A program made the translations under genes and the position numbers. A stretch of DNA of 64,000 nt from Chlamydiales bacterium (GTDB lineage: Bacteria > Chlamydiota > Chlamydiia > Chlamydiales > JACKPQ01). The stretch is from the NCBI GenBank assembly GCA_024233435.1, contig JACKPQ010000001.1, positions 496,001 to 560,000 on the forward strand. The letters run 5' to 3'. The notes under the pieces were generated by a model. The model ran no database searches, was not told the DNA's origin, and saw only the letters and a program-made list of their open reading frames with translations. Positions within the stretch are counted from its first letter, which is position 1. Each line of letters opens with the position of its first letter. This document shows, in pieces, positions 18,977 through 27,554 of this stretch.

Positions 18977-19062
18977 TGCCATTTTGGTGCTATTTTTTTC
19001 CCTTTAAGGGGCATTTTTCATGGATTTTTTTCCCTTAGGAGTGAATTGCACTTGGATGGCTC

Positions 19063-19091
19063 TTGATTCAAGTTTTGGCTTGTGCTATCCT
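19063..19091 (+). promoter_or_regulatory. candidate promoter of the ABC-F gene
   Basis: TTGATT (19063-19068), a 17-nt spacer and TATCCT (19086-19091) lie upstream of the ATG at 19116. This rules out an in-frame ATG at 19020 as the start from this promoter. Confidence 0.55.
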
Positions 19092-19115
19092 CAGATTACT
19101 AATTTTAAGGACTGT

Positions 19116-20717
19116 ATGGTAACTTTAGCCGACGTCTCCAAGCACGTGGGAGGGCGTCTATTATTTGATCAAGCCAATTTAAATCTTCACTTTGGTCAGC
19201 GCTATGGCGTTGTTGGCGCTAATGGGACAGGTAAGTCTACGCTGCTTCGCATGATCGCTGGCGAAGAAGAGACTAGCCTGGGAGATATCCATGTGGCTAA
19301 GGGAAAAACCCTTGGCTGGCTTAAGCAAGATCAACACCTCTTTGATGAGACTCCGATTCTACATGTTGTTTTGCAAGGAAAAGAAGAGCTATGGCGCATC
19401 CTACAGAAAAAAGAGAAATTGCTTAACCACGAGGCGTGGACAGATGAGATGGCATATAAGCTGGCTGAGCTTGAGGAAAAGTTTGGGATGCTGGGCGGCT
19501 ATGAGGCCAATGCGCTGGCTGAAAAGTTTTTAGGAGGCTTGGGAGTTGAGGGCGATTATGAGGCCCCTCTTAAGACCTTGTCTGGTGGTTATAAGCTCAG
19601 GGTGCTTTTGGCAAGGGCTTTGTTTGACCAACCTGATATTTTGCTACTTGATGAGCCAACCAACTATTTAGATATTGTCTCTATTGGCTGGCTTGAAAAC
19701 TATTTGAAGTATGATTTTCAAGGCCTTGTGCTTTTTGTCTCACACGATCGCAATTTTTTAGAAAACTTGGCTACGAGGATTTTGGATATTGATTATGGAG
19801 AGATTCGTGATTATTCCCTTAACTACGTAAAGTTTCTGGTTCACAAAGAGCTTGTCATCGAGCAAAAGAAACATGAGCTGAAGCAGTTGGAAGGAAAAAT
19901 TGCCCAAATGCAGCGTTTTGTCGATCGCTTTAAGGCCAAACCTTCTAAAGCTCGGCAGGCCATGTCTAAACAGAAAATGATCGACAAGATTGAGTTACCT
20001 GATGTTGAAAACACCTCCCGTATAAAGCCGAGCATCGACTTTAGACAGGCGCGTCCATCCGGGCAGGTTGTGCTTAAAGCGGCTCATCTAAGCAAAAGCT
20101 ATGGAAAAAAGGATCTCTTTCAGGGCGTCGACTTAAGAATTGAGCGGGGTGAAAAGATTGCCATTGTTGGCCCTAACGGAATTGGGAAGTCTACGTTGGT
20201 TAAAATTCTGATGGAGTTAATCTCCCCTACGGAGGGCTCTGTTGAATGGGGCTATAATACTCAAGTTTGCTACTTTGCTCAGGAGCACCGCGAGCAGCTC
20301 GGCGAAAATGCAACCGTGTTTAACTGGCTTTCTAATGCCTGTGAAAACATCTCCGATGAAAAAGTGCGCAGTGTTTTAGGGGCGCTTCTTTTCAAGCAAG
20401 ACGATGTCTATAAAAACACGCTTTCCCTCAGCGGAGGTGAAATGGCACGTCTGCTCATGGCTGTGATGATGCTAAAAAACCCAAATGTCTTAGTGATGGA
20501 TGAACCAACAAATCACCTAGACCTCGAATCCATTGATGCATTGACAGAAGCTTTAGTCAAATACCCCGGGACGGTGATTCTTGTTAGCCATGACCGTTAC
20601 TTCATCTCTCATTTTGCCTCACGCATCATTGCAATCACCCACGAGGGGGTCAATGACCATCACGGGACCTATGATGAGTTTATCCAGCGCTATGGAGTTG
20701 ACTATTTAAGAACTTAA
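19116..20717 (+). CDS. ABC-F ATPase, YbiT-like
   Basis: The 533-residue cytoplasmic protein contains two ABC ATPase domains in tandem and no membrane segments, the mark of ABC-F translation factors that act at the ribosomal exit site. Walker A motifs are GANGTGKST and GPNGIGKST; signatures are LSGGYKLRVLLARAL and LSGGEMARLLMAV; Walker B segments end LLDEPTNYLD and VMDEPTNHLD. The basic linker between domains (FVDRFKAKPSKARQA, then SKQKMIDKIEL) and the overall length match E. coli YbiT (530 residues) best. The start at 19116 has AAGGA about five bases upstream and a promoter just before it. The region between 19020 and 19115 is in frame but non-conserved. Confidence 0.92.
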   Translation: MVTLADVSKHVGGRLLFDQANLNLHFGQRYGVVGANGTGKSTLLRMIAGEEETSLGDIHVAKGKTLGWLKQDQHLFDETPILHVVLQGKEELWRILQKKEKLLNHEAWTDEMAYKLAELEEKFGMLGGYEANALAEKFLGGLGVEGDYEAPLKTLSGGYKLRVLLARALFDQPDILLLDEPTNYLDIVSIGWLENYLKYDFQGLVLFVSHDRNFLENLATRILDIDYGEIRDYSLNYVKFLVHKELVIEQKKHELKQLEGKIAQMQRFVDRFKAKPSKARQAMSKQKMIDKIELPDVENTSRIKPSIDFRQARPSGQVVLKAAHLSKSYGKKDLFQGVDLRIERGEKIAIVGPNGIGKSTLVKILMELISPTEGSVEWGYNTQVCYFAQEHREQLGENATVFNWLSNACENISDEKVRSVLGALLFKQDDVYKNTLSLSGGEMARLLMAVMMLKNPNVLVMDEPTNHLDLESIDALTEALVKYPGTVILVSHDRYFISHFASRIIAITHEGVNDHHGTYDEFIQRYGVDYLRT

Positions 20718-20729
20718 AAAACGCAAGTT

Positions 20730-21923
20730 TTAGGGCATCGATTTGATAAGCTGACTCCAGTGGATGGAGGTGACATCCGATGTCAAAATCCCCTTTTCAG
20801 AAAGAGAAACCAAATATAGATTTGCTTTGGGAAAATGTTGATGAAAAGCACGCAATCCCCCTAGCATTGATTCTTTTGGTGCTTTTGTAAGTTTAAATTC
20901 ATAGGCATGAACAGCTGTTGCTGTTTTGACAACTAAATCGACCTCTTGCTTGACTGAGTCTCGATAGAAAAAAACCTGGTCTGAAGAGAGTGTGTAATCA
21001 AGGTGTTTTACTGTTTCCATGATGCACATGCTCTCAAAGATAGATCCTAAGAATGGGCTGTCAATGAGCTGATCTGACGATTTAATGCCCAGGAGATGGC
21101 ATAGTAACCCTGTATCAACAAAATAGAGCTTGGGTGTTTTTACGACTCTCTTAGTTTGATTGTTATGATAAGGCTGAAGTAGTCGAATGATGTATGTCGA
21201 TTCCAAAATAGAAAGCCATTCTTTCGCTGTGGTATAAGAGATTCCCGCCTCCTTATTGACTTCTGACAGATTCAGCAACTGGCCTGATCGCGGAGCTAGC
21301 AATTTTAGAAAACTTTGAAAATCATGAAGATTAACAATAGCTTTTATATCCCGCACATCACGTTCAATGTATGTTTGCAAATAGCTCTTGAGCCATAGAG
21401 TTGAATTGATATTAGGAGTTGCATACATCTGAGGATAAAACCCTTGGCATAAGGTTTTAAATAATAGCTGGTCCCCTGCTACTCCTTTGGGCAAAAGTGC
21501 CTCAGCAAGAAGTTCTTTCCAAGTCAGAGGATAAAGATCAAATATAGCAATGCGCCCAGCTAGGGTTTCAGACACTCCCTTCATCACCTGGAAGGTTTGT
21601 GACCCTGTTAAGATAAATTGCCCTGGAACCCGCCTAGCTTTGTCGATCCTTAGCTTAATGTATGAAAGCAAGTTGGGAGCATATTGGATTTCATCGATCA
21701 CAACAGGCGGAGGAAAAAGACTAAAAAACAATTCAGGATCATTAATGGCCTTTCCTCTGACCTCTAGATCATCAAGAGATGCCCAGGAATAGTCGCTGAA
21801 AAAATTTTGCAATAATGTCGTTTTGCCAGCTTGCCTTGGTCCTGTCACCAAAACAGCTGGAAACTGACTTGCAGCGTCCTTTAAAAGGGATTCAGCTTCT
21901 CGCTTAAGGTAATTTTGTTCCAT
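20730..21923 (-). CDS. AAA_14/DUF4143-type ATPase, second copy of the family
   Basis: The 397-residue protein has Walker A GPRQAGKTT near residue 28, Walker B PPVVIDEIQYAP near residue 72, the sensor-like ILTGSQTFQVM and a DUF4143 C-terminus with QEVDLVVK and AYEFKLTKAP. It belongs to the same family as the gene at 17784-18929 but is clearly diverged, so the two are not a recent duplication. It is convergent with the ABC-F gene with a 12-nt gap. The upstream region holds a palindrome that recurs after the neighbouring gene. ATPases of this type often regulate themselves or travel as single-gene cargo; the role here is unknown. Confidence 0.88.
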   Translation of the reverse strand: MEQNYLKREAESLLKDAASQFPAVLVTGPRQAGKTTLLQNFFSDYSWASLDDLEVRGKAINDPELFFSLFPPPVVIDEIQYAPNLLSYIKLRIDKARRVPGQFILTGSQTFQVMKGVSETLAGRIAIFDLYPLTWKELLAEALLPKGVAGDQLLFKTLCQGFYPQMYATPNINSTLWLKSYLQTYIERDVRDIKAIVNLHDFQSFLKLLAPRSGQLLNLSEVNKEAGISYTTAKEWLSILESTYIIRLLQPYHNNQTKRVVKTPKLYFVDTGLLCHLLGIKSSDQLIDSPFLGSIFESMCIMETVKHLDYTLSSDQVFFYRDSVKQEVDLVVKTATAVHAYEFKLTKAPKESMLGGLRAFHQHFPKANLYLVSLSEKGILTSDVTSIHWSQLIKSMP

Positions 21924-21942
21924 ATCTTATATGGTATCATGC

Positions 21943-21967
21943 AATTTCACTTTTTTAAAGTGAAATT
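21943..21967. repeat. palindrome in the promoter region of the AAA_14 gene
   Basis: The arms 21943-21953 (AATTTCACTTT) and 21957-21967 are a perfect 11-bp inverted repeat with a 3-nt centre, starting 20 nt upstream of the ATG at 21923. The same core recurs at 22072-22112. It could be an operator or a weak attenuator. Confidence 0.55.
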
Positions 21968-22071
21968 TCTCTTTTTCTATATACAATTGATAACCAATGT
22001 ATTGCGTATTTAATTATTATGCTATTGATTTGATTTGAGTTTAAATCACTAAAAACAAGTCGTCTAAAGAG

Positions 22072-22112
22072 AAAAATGCAATTTCACTTTTTGAAAGTGA
22101 AATTGCATTTTT
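22072..22112 (-). terminator. 19-bp perfect hairpin, rho-independent terminator
   Basis: The arms 22072-22090 and 22094-22112 pair perfectly around a 3-nt loop, 18 nt after the stop of the minus-strand gene at 22131. On that strand the stem runs into a T-rich tract (TTTTTCTCTTT), so it should terminate transcription despite its low GC content. Its core equals the palindrome at 21943-21967. Confidence 0.7.
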
Positions 22113-22130
22113 GCTCTTAATCAATTGATT

Positions 22131-23213
22131 TTAAATTGTTAAGGTTTTGGCTAGTCGCCTATCCTTCCTTTGCAAACCTTGCCACTCTTCTTGAGTTACA
22201 CAGTTATTAGCAAGCTCTAGGCAATCCCCATCGTCCAAAAGTTTAGTAAGTTCATGCGGTTTAAGAAAGATTATCATGTAAGGTCTAAGTGACTCGTGCT
22301 CTAGAAATGCCTCTTTGATTTGGTCCTCATTTTTATATTCGGGAATAAGATGACGTGCAGCCTGAAGTTTTCCCTGAACCTGCGCTTTTTCAAAGTCATC
22401 ATACTTCAACAGTCTGCTTGCTGTGCTGTTGACCTTAGCCAATTCCCTTTGTAGCTTGGGTTCAAGTGATGCCCAAAGCGGTTTCAGGTCAGTTGCATTG
22501 GCTACATTTTTAAGCTCCTCTGGCTGAGACATTAATCCTTGAAGCAATGCGATCGACTGGCTTTGATTCAGCATCTCCAAGATAGAGAGCTTGTATTGGC
22601 TATAAACCACGGTGATATCACACTTTTGATTAAGCGCATTTTGAATGAGCATACCCTGCAATTCCTTGTACACATCTGTGTTATATGCAGGATTTGGGAA
22701 GGTTGAAGTTAAGAACTCATGCTTCTGAGACAGTGTCAATGATTCCAGGTTTGCAAAGTGTTGAAAGAAGTCTGTGAGCTTTTTCTGTTTTAGATCAGGT
22801 TGGATGAATGCCTGCCGAAAAACTTGATGAAAATCAAAGTTTGCGTGAAGGCCATGTGTGAGATGGATAATCTGCTTGATGGAAAAGTACTTGGCCACCA
22901 GCTTTTGCTTGGAAGCATCACAACATTCGGAATAAAGGGTAGCCGCGGATTCTAGATTAAGCTTATCGACTTGTTGTTGGATGAAGATGCAATTATTAGT
23001 ACTCTCTTTTTCAAGAGCAAGTTTAACGGTTGATGTGTTTGTAGCTTCAGGCTTATGGGCGGAGTCTTTTTTGGGCCATAACTGCCAGGCGCCAAGAGCT
23101 AAAATCAGCAAGGGGAGGGCCGCTAGCAACGGATGCTGACTGATGTAGCTGGTCGCTTGATATAGGTGATGAATGGCTGTCTCTTTATTTATCTGTATAG
23201 AGTTATAAATCAT
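22131..23213 (-). CDS. membrane-anchored helical protein sharing its leader with two ankyrin proteins
   Basis: The 360-residue protein starts with an amphipathic stretch and one transmembrane helix (about residues 27-46, QHPLLAALPLLILALGAWQL). The same leader pattern, QHPFLAxLPLxILTAG, opens the ankyrin proteins at 26159-27541 and 28762-30777. The remaining ~310 residues are helical with no ankyrin repeat or F-box and no recognised family. A terminator hairpin follows the stop. The shared leader suggests one targeting or secretion route for all three proteins, for example an inclusion-membrane or type III substrate, but that is inference. Confidence 0.72.
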   Translation of the reverse strand: MIYNSIQINKETAIHHLYQATSYISQHPLLAALPLLILALGAWQLWPKKDSAHKPEATNTSTVKLALEKESTNNCIFIQQQVDKLNLESAATLYSECCDASKQKLVAKYFSIKQIIHLTHGLHANFDFHQVFRQAFIQPDLKQKKLTDFFQHFANLESLTLSQKHEFLTSTFPNPAYNTDVYKELQGMLIQNALNQKCDITVVYSQYKLSILEMLNQSQSIALLQGLMSQPEELKNVANATDLKPLWASLEPKLQRELAKVNSTASRLLKYDDFEKAQVQGKLQAARHLIPEYKNEDQIKEAFLEHESLRPYMIIFLKPHELTKLLDDGDCLELANNCVTQEEWQGLQRKDRRLAKTLTI

Positions 23214-23357
23214 GTTGGTTCCTCATTGTTCTAGCCTATCAAAAATTCAATTCCTGCAATCAACTCGCCACACATTTTATAAAAAAATACCATTTGTTTC
23301 AAGTAAAGAATTTTATTTAATTTTAGGTATAAGGTGCTTAGGGCCAGCACTTTCATG

Positions 23358-23813
23358 CTATTGAGGAATATCACCACCTTTTTGACCCCTAATAGCCCCA
23401 TAGGCAGACTGCCAATCTTGATAGAAGTTTTGCTCCATGAAAGACATATACCAGGCCATCACGCTTTCGTAGGTCTTATTATACAAAAAATCGCTGTAAT
23501 TGCCTTCTCCCTGCATTGCGATCACATCAGCGAGCTTTCCTGAGAAGATGCTAAACTGCTCATGCATTTCTTTAAGTTTACTCTCCAGCTCATTGTATTT
23601 TGCCTCTGCCTTTGCATGAAAATACCTAGAAAGCTCTTGTTCTTCCTCATTAGATCCTTCAGGAATATAAAGCGGATGCGGCTTTTCTTTTTCGACACAC
23701 CAGTTAAGCGCTTTTTGAAACTCATCCCACTTGGAATCTAAATACTCATTCTGCAAGTGAGAAATTAGCGCACTTGGAACGAAAATGATCGCATAAACAA
23801 GAAACTTCCACAT
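23358..23813 (-). CDS. small protein of unknown function with an N-terminal hydrophobic segment
   Basis: The 151-residue protein has a hydrophobic N-terminus (WKFLVYAIIFVPSALIS) that could be a signal peptide or anchor, followed by a charged, mostly helical body rich in Glu, Lys and aromatic residues. I do not recognise the family. It is separated by 144 nt from the membrane-anchored gene on the same strand and is divergent from the permease gene. The coding call rests on composition and an uninterrupted frame. Confidence 0.6.
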   Translation of the reverse strand: MWKFLVYAIIFVPSALISHLQNEYLDSKWDEFQKALNWCVEKEKPHPLYIPEGSNEEEQELSRYFHAKAEAKYNELESKLKEMHEQFSIFSGKLADVIAMQGEGNYSDFLYNKTYESVMAWYMSFMEQNFYQDWQSAYGAIRGQKGGDIPQ

Positions 23814-23921
23814 TTGGCTTAAGCTTAATCAAAACCGATAAATTTTGAAAGACTAAGCGTTTTGTCATTGAGGTAAAAAATTGTGTTGCTTTTAGGTGGA
23901 GATGGAGTATTGTGGGGCTCT

Positions 23922-24713
23922 ATGGAATGGTATTGGATTGTGAGCTTCATTGTGGTGGGTTTGGGCGCTGGATTGCTCTCAGGCCTGCTTGGAATTGCGG
24001 GCGGAATTATCACTGTTCCGTGCTTTTTGCTGATATTCAAGGCTATGGGTTTGCCATCGGAGTATTTAATGCATGTGGCAGTAGGCACCTCTTTGTCAGC
24101 CATGAGCTTTAATAGCTTTGCCTCAATGCTTGCCCACCATCGGCGTGGAGGTGTGATTTGGGAGGCCATCACAAAGATGTTTCCTGGAATGGTCTTGGGT
24201 GTGGGGTTAGGATCTTTTATTGCAGGGCTACTCTCAAGCGGGTTTTTGCAGGATTTTTTTGGTGGATTTGAGGTTCTTGTAGGTCTTTATTTCTTGTGCC
24301 CTTTCAAGGCGAAAGATGAAGGGGTCATCCCCTCTTGGTGGGTGCTTAGTGGATGCTTGCTCGTGATCAGTGGGCTTTCTGCCATGTTGGGTATTGGAGG
24401 GGGGCTAATGGTCACTCCCCTACTCGTTTTTTTGGGATTTGATATGCGCAAAAGCATCGGCACTGCTGCTGCAGCGAGCTTTTTGGTCTGTGTATTTGGG
24501 GCAATCAGCTATTTAGTACTCGGCCTAACCTCGGGCGTGCACATAAATGATTGCATCGGATACATTCATTTCCCCGCTTTTTTGATTGTCTCTCTTTCTG
24601 CTCCATTTGCCGCAGTCATCGGGGCCTATTTAACGCATAAGCTATCTGTAAAACTATTGCGGAAGGTCTTTGGAGTTGCACTTATTCTTGCTGGAGTTGC
24701 CCTGTTATGGTGA
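23922..24713 (+). CDS. TauE/SafE-family permease
   Basis: The 263-residue protein has about eight transmembrane segments arranged as two repeats, each opening with the family motif: GLLSGLLGIAGGIITVP near the N-terminus and SAMLGIGGGLMVTPLLV in the second half. TauE/SafE proteins export sulfite, sulfoacetate or other organic anions. I place the start at ATG 23922; GTG and TTG codons upstream at 23883 and 23910 are possible but less likely. The stop overlaps the polyketide synthase start by 7 nt (ATGGTGA), so this permease is the first gene of that cluster and may export its product or a co-product. Confidence 0.85.
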   Translation: MEWYWIVSFIVVGLGAGLLSGLLGIAGGIITVPCFLLIFKAMGLPSEYLMHVAVGTSLSAMSFNSFASMLAHHRRGGVIWEAITKMFPGMVLGVGLGSFIAGLLSSGFLQDFFGGFEVLVGLYFLCPFKAKDEGVIPSWWVLSGCLLVISGLSAMLGIGGGLMVTPLLVFLGFDMRKSIGTAAAASFLVCVFGAISYLVLGLTSGVHINDCIGYIHFPAFLIVSLSAPFAAVIGAYLTHKLSVKLLRKVFGVALILAGVALLW

Positions 24714-25741
24714 GGATCTGCGATTTTAAAGTAGAGCGCCCACCATTCTGCATTGCCCAGGTCGATGTGCTAAAGTGGCTGGCTGCTGCTCATGGCTTGC
24801 ATGGAGCGGATGAAGAAGCTGTGTATGCAACCTTTGTAAAGCTGGGCCTTGGCGAAAAGAAGGTGCAAAAGCGCTATACCTTTTATCAAGATTGCGAGCA
24901 TCGCAATTGGGATGAAATGGAGATTCACGGAAAAGATATGGGCGCTCGGATGAGGTATTTTGATGAAAAGATCAGCGGCTATGTAAAGCGGCTTTACATT
25001 GACTCTGAGATCCCTGAGGATGTGATTCAAGTCTCTTGCACTGGATATGTTGCGCCTAGCCCAGTGCAGCGCATATTGGCAAAAAAATCCCCCTATACTG
25101 TTGTAACCAATGCCTATCACATGGGTTGTTATGCAGCTGTGCCAGCATTGAGAATGGGCTCTGGCTTTTTAGCATGTGGTAAAGAAAGAGTAGATGTTAT
25201 CCATACTGAGCTATGCACGTTGCATATGGGAACACATGAGCATGAAATCTCTCAGCTGGTTGCTGAAACGCTTTTTGGTGATGGTTTGATTAAATACTCT
25301 TTGAGCCCAGAGAGCGGATCTGGCTTTGAGATTGTTAGCTTAAGAGAAGAGCTTATTCCAAATACCGTTGATTTTATGAGATGGCAGATGGAGAACTGGG
25401 GAATGCGCATGTTTTTAGCGCTTGAGATTCCTCTAGCGATTAGAAGAGGCATTAAAGGTTTTGTATCGCGTCTCTATCCCGGAGATATCAAAAAAGCGGT
25501 TTTTGCCCTTCATCCAGGCGGGCCCAGAATCATTGATCAAATTGCACGTGCTTTAGATTTAAGCGAGGAGCAAATCATGCATAGCCGCAAGGTTTTTGAA
25601 AGCTGTGGAAATATGTCATCTGCAACTGTCCCGCATATCTGGGCAGAAATGGAAAAAGACTTAGAGCCTGGCACTAACGTTATCTCTTTGGCATTTGGCC
25701 CTGGCTTAACAATTGTAGGAGCGCATTTAAGATGTTGTTGA
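24707..25741 (+). CDS. type III polyketide synthase (chalcone/stilbene synthase superfamily)
   Basis: The 344-residue enzyme has the thiolase-fold catalytic triad of type III polyketide synthases: Cys141 in YHMGCYAAVPALRMG, His269 in FALHPGGPRI and Asn302 in CGNMSSATV, plus the SCTGYVAPSPV strand before the active site and the C-terminal FGPGLTIVGAHL loop. Such enzymes extend an acyl-CoA starter with malonyl-CoA to pyrones, resorcinols or phloroglucinols. The starter cannot be read from sequence. It overlaps the permease upstream by 7 nt and the membrane protein downstream by 10 nt, so the three are translationally coupled. A methyltransferase that probably completed this operon now lies 16 kb away, beyond the ankyrin array. 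Confidence 0.92.
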   Translation: MVRICDFKVERPPFCIAQVDVLKWLAAAHGLHGADEEAVYATFVKLGLGEKKVQKRYTFYQDCEHRNWDEMEIHGKDMGARMRYFDEKISGYVKRLYIDSEIPEDVIQVSCTGYVAPSPVQRILAKKSPYTVVTNAYHMGCYAAVPALRMGSGFLACGKERVDVIHTELCTLHMGTHEHEISQLVAETLFGDGLIKYSLSPESGSGFEIVSLREELIPNTVDFMRWQMENWGMRMFLALEIPLAIRRGIKGFVSRLYPGDIKKAVFALHPGGPRIIDQIARALDLSEEQIMHSRKVFESCGNMSSATVPHIWAEMEKDLEPGTNVISLAFGPGLTIVGAHLRCC

Positions 25742-26223
25742 TGATCCCCTTCCTGGTTCAGAGCATTGTGATTTTGCTCGATGAGTTTATTTTTCATATC
25801 AAGCGGCCCCTTCCAAAATGGGAGCGCATCGGTCACCCTCTTGACACCTTAACAGTTTTGATTTGCCTAGTCTATGTGCTGCTAGTCCCCTATTCTGCTC
25901 TTGCCCTAAAGGTATATGTGGGATTAAGTCTATTTTCCTGCATTTTTGTCACAAAAGATGAATTTGTCCATAAGCACCATTGCCCTGCAAGTGAGCAGTG
26001 GTTGCATGCGCTTTTGTTTATCAACCATCCTATTCTACTCACTGCAGCTGGACTAATCTGGGCTGTAAGCTCAAACATTGAGTTGCCGCTATGGCTAGCT
26101 GCAATGAGCAACACAAGCTCTCAGCTCATTTTCTTCTTAAAAACACAAGTGATTGCTGTCAGTATATTTGGCATCTATCAAGTTGTGTATTGGAATTTTC
26201 TCTGGAAGCCAGCGCATCAATAA
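25732..26223 (+). CDS. His-rich membrane protein of the polyketide cluster
   Basis: The 163-residue protein has about five hydrophobic segments and several histidines in loop positions: DEFIFH (17-22), GHPLD (34-38), KDEFVHKHHCP and FINHP. The pattern recalls small membrane enzymes with metal-binding histidines, but I cannot assign a family. The ATG overlaps the polyketide synthase stop by 10 nt. Its last 65 nt overlap the convergent ankyrin gene at 26159-27541. The final ~25 nt (26203-26228) match the start of the methyltransferase gene at 42055-42080, a sign that the two genes once overlapped directly. Confidence 0.75.
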   Translation: MLLMIPFLVQSIVILLDEFIFHIKRPLPKWERIGHPLDTLTVLICLVYVLLVPYSALALKVYVGLSLFSCIFVTKDEFVHKHHCPASEQWLHALLFINHPILLTAAGLIWAVSSNIELPLWLAAMSNTSSQLIFFLKTQVIAVSIFGIYQVVYWNFLWKPAHQ

Positions 26224-27541
26224 TCAATTCAGCGATTTCCGTGTGGCCCCGTTGGCGCGCTATATCAAGGGGTGTGTTTCCCTCATCATCTTCTGCGTCA
26301 ACTTTTGCATTCTTTTCTAGCAGCAGCGCTGCACTGTCTTTATTTCCCAAGATAACAGCCAAATGAAGCGGCGTTCGGCCATTATTATCTTTTGCATCAA
26401 CCTTTGCGCCTAGTTTAGTCAGGTAATCTAATATATCTATTTTACAATCAATATTTTGCAGCAGGCCTAGTACGCCTTTGCCATACATAGCTGAACAATG
26501 AAGCGGCGTTTTGCCTTTATTAGATTTTGCCTCAATATTTGCGCCCTTTTCAAACAGCAAGATTGCCATGTCTTTTTCACCCCAGAAAGCAGCATAATGA
26601 AGCAACGTTTGGCCGTAAATATCTTGAGTCTCAATATTTGCGCCTAGTTTAATCAGGAGAGCTACAACGTCTATTTTGCGTTCGAAAGCGGCCAGATAAA
26701 GCGGTGTGTAGCCTTTTTTATTTTTTGCATTAATATTAGCGCGATTTTCAAGCAGCAGCGCTGCCATGTCTTTATTGCCTCTGTAAGCAGCCCAGTGAAG
26801 CGGCGTTTGGCCATCATTATCTTTTGCATCAATCTTTGCGCCATTTTCAAACAGCAAGATTGCTATGTTTTTTCTATCATTCACATTCATAGCAGCATAA
26901 TGTAGAGGTCTTCGATTATCTTTGCCCTTCACATTTGGATTGGCTCCACACATCAAAAGAGCCATAATTAGAGCTTTTCTGTTTTTTCGTTTAAGTGAAA
27001 AGAGGCATATATTATGCAGTTCAATATCAAGTAATTCTATGTTATCAACCGTTCTTATTGTCTTATAGGTAGCCACGAAGTCAATTTCCTCCTCCTTATC
27101 GCGCACGACAATGTGTTTTGGAATCACCCCTGTATCAATCAGAGAAAATAAGGCTTTCAAATAGTTATTAGGCGTAACAAATTTTGATGCTTTGTACCCG
27201 GCCTGGCCAGCTCGCTTGGCTATAATTCTTTGCACATTGTTATTGTACTGCGTGCTAACTGTTGCAGTTTCCATTAATTGTCTAGTTGATAGAAAATTGA
27301 AAATAATTTCAGTGATCTCGGAGGGTAACTTTGGTTCTAAGTAGTGCTTAGAATTATCTGTGCATACTATATGCTCGGCCATTGAACCTTTGATTAGCTT
27401 GCAAGAGCATTCATATAAAAACCCTGCTGTAAGGATGAAAAGGGGGAGCATTGCTAGAAATGGATGTTGTTCTGCCTCTGAAACTATCATAGAAATCTGC
27501 TGGGCAAAGACTTCTTGTGTAGGACTTACAAAACCTGACAT
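26159..27541 (-). CDS. ankyrin-repeat protein with TM leader and F-box-like motif (ANK1)
   Basis: The 460-residue protein has four parts: a transmembrane leader (about 26-43, QHPFLAMLPLFILTAGFLY), an F-box-like motif (about 70-108, LPSEITEIIFNFLSTRQL), the core domain shared by the whole array (about 125-203, ending in CGANPN), and seven ankyrin repeats to about 445. The last ~20 residues after the final repeat are encoded by the antisense of the membrane gene 3' end. GAGG lies nine bases upstream of the ATG. It starts 13 nt after the stop of the upstream ankyrin gene on the same strand, so the two are probably co-transcribed. Likely a secreted host-directed protein, by inference. Confidence 0.88.
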   Translation of the reverse strand: MSGFVSPTQEVFAQQISMIVSEAEQHPFLAMLPLFILTAGFLYECSCKLIKGSMAEHIVCTDNSKHYLEPKLPSEITEIIFNFLSTRQLMETATVSTQYNNNVQRIIAKRAGQAGYKASKFVTPNNYLKALFSLIDTGVIPKHIVVRDKEEEIDFVATYKTIRTVDNIELLDIELHNICLFSLKRKNRKALIMALLMCGANPNVKGKDNRRPLHYAAMNVNDRKNIAILLFENGAKIDAKDNDGQTPLHWAAYRGNKDMAALLLENRANINAKNKKGYTPLYLAAFERKIDVVALLIKLGANIETQDIYGQTLLHYAAFWGEKDMAILLFEKGANIEAKSNKGKTPLHCSAMYGKGVLGLLQNIDCKIDILDYLTKLGAKVDAKDNNGRTPLHLAVILGNKDSAALLLEKNAKVDAEDDEGNTPLDIARQRGHTEIAELIIDALASRENSNTQLDRCQIY

Positions 27542-27554
27542 TTGAGCATCCTCT

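Noticed and set aside
19020..19115. Longer N-terminus for the ABC-F protein
   Set aside because: The extra 32 residues are not family-like and a promoter lies inside them at 19063-19091.
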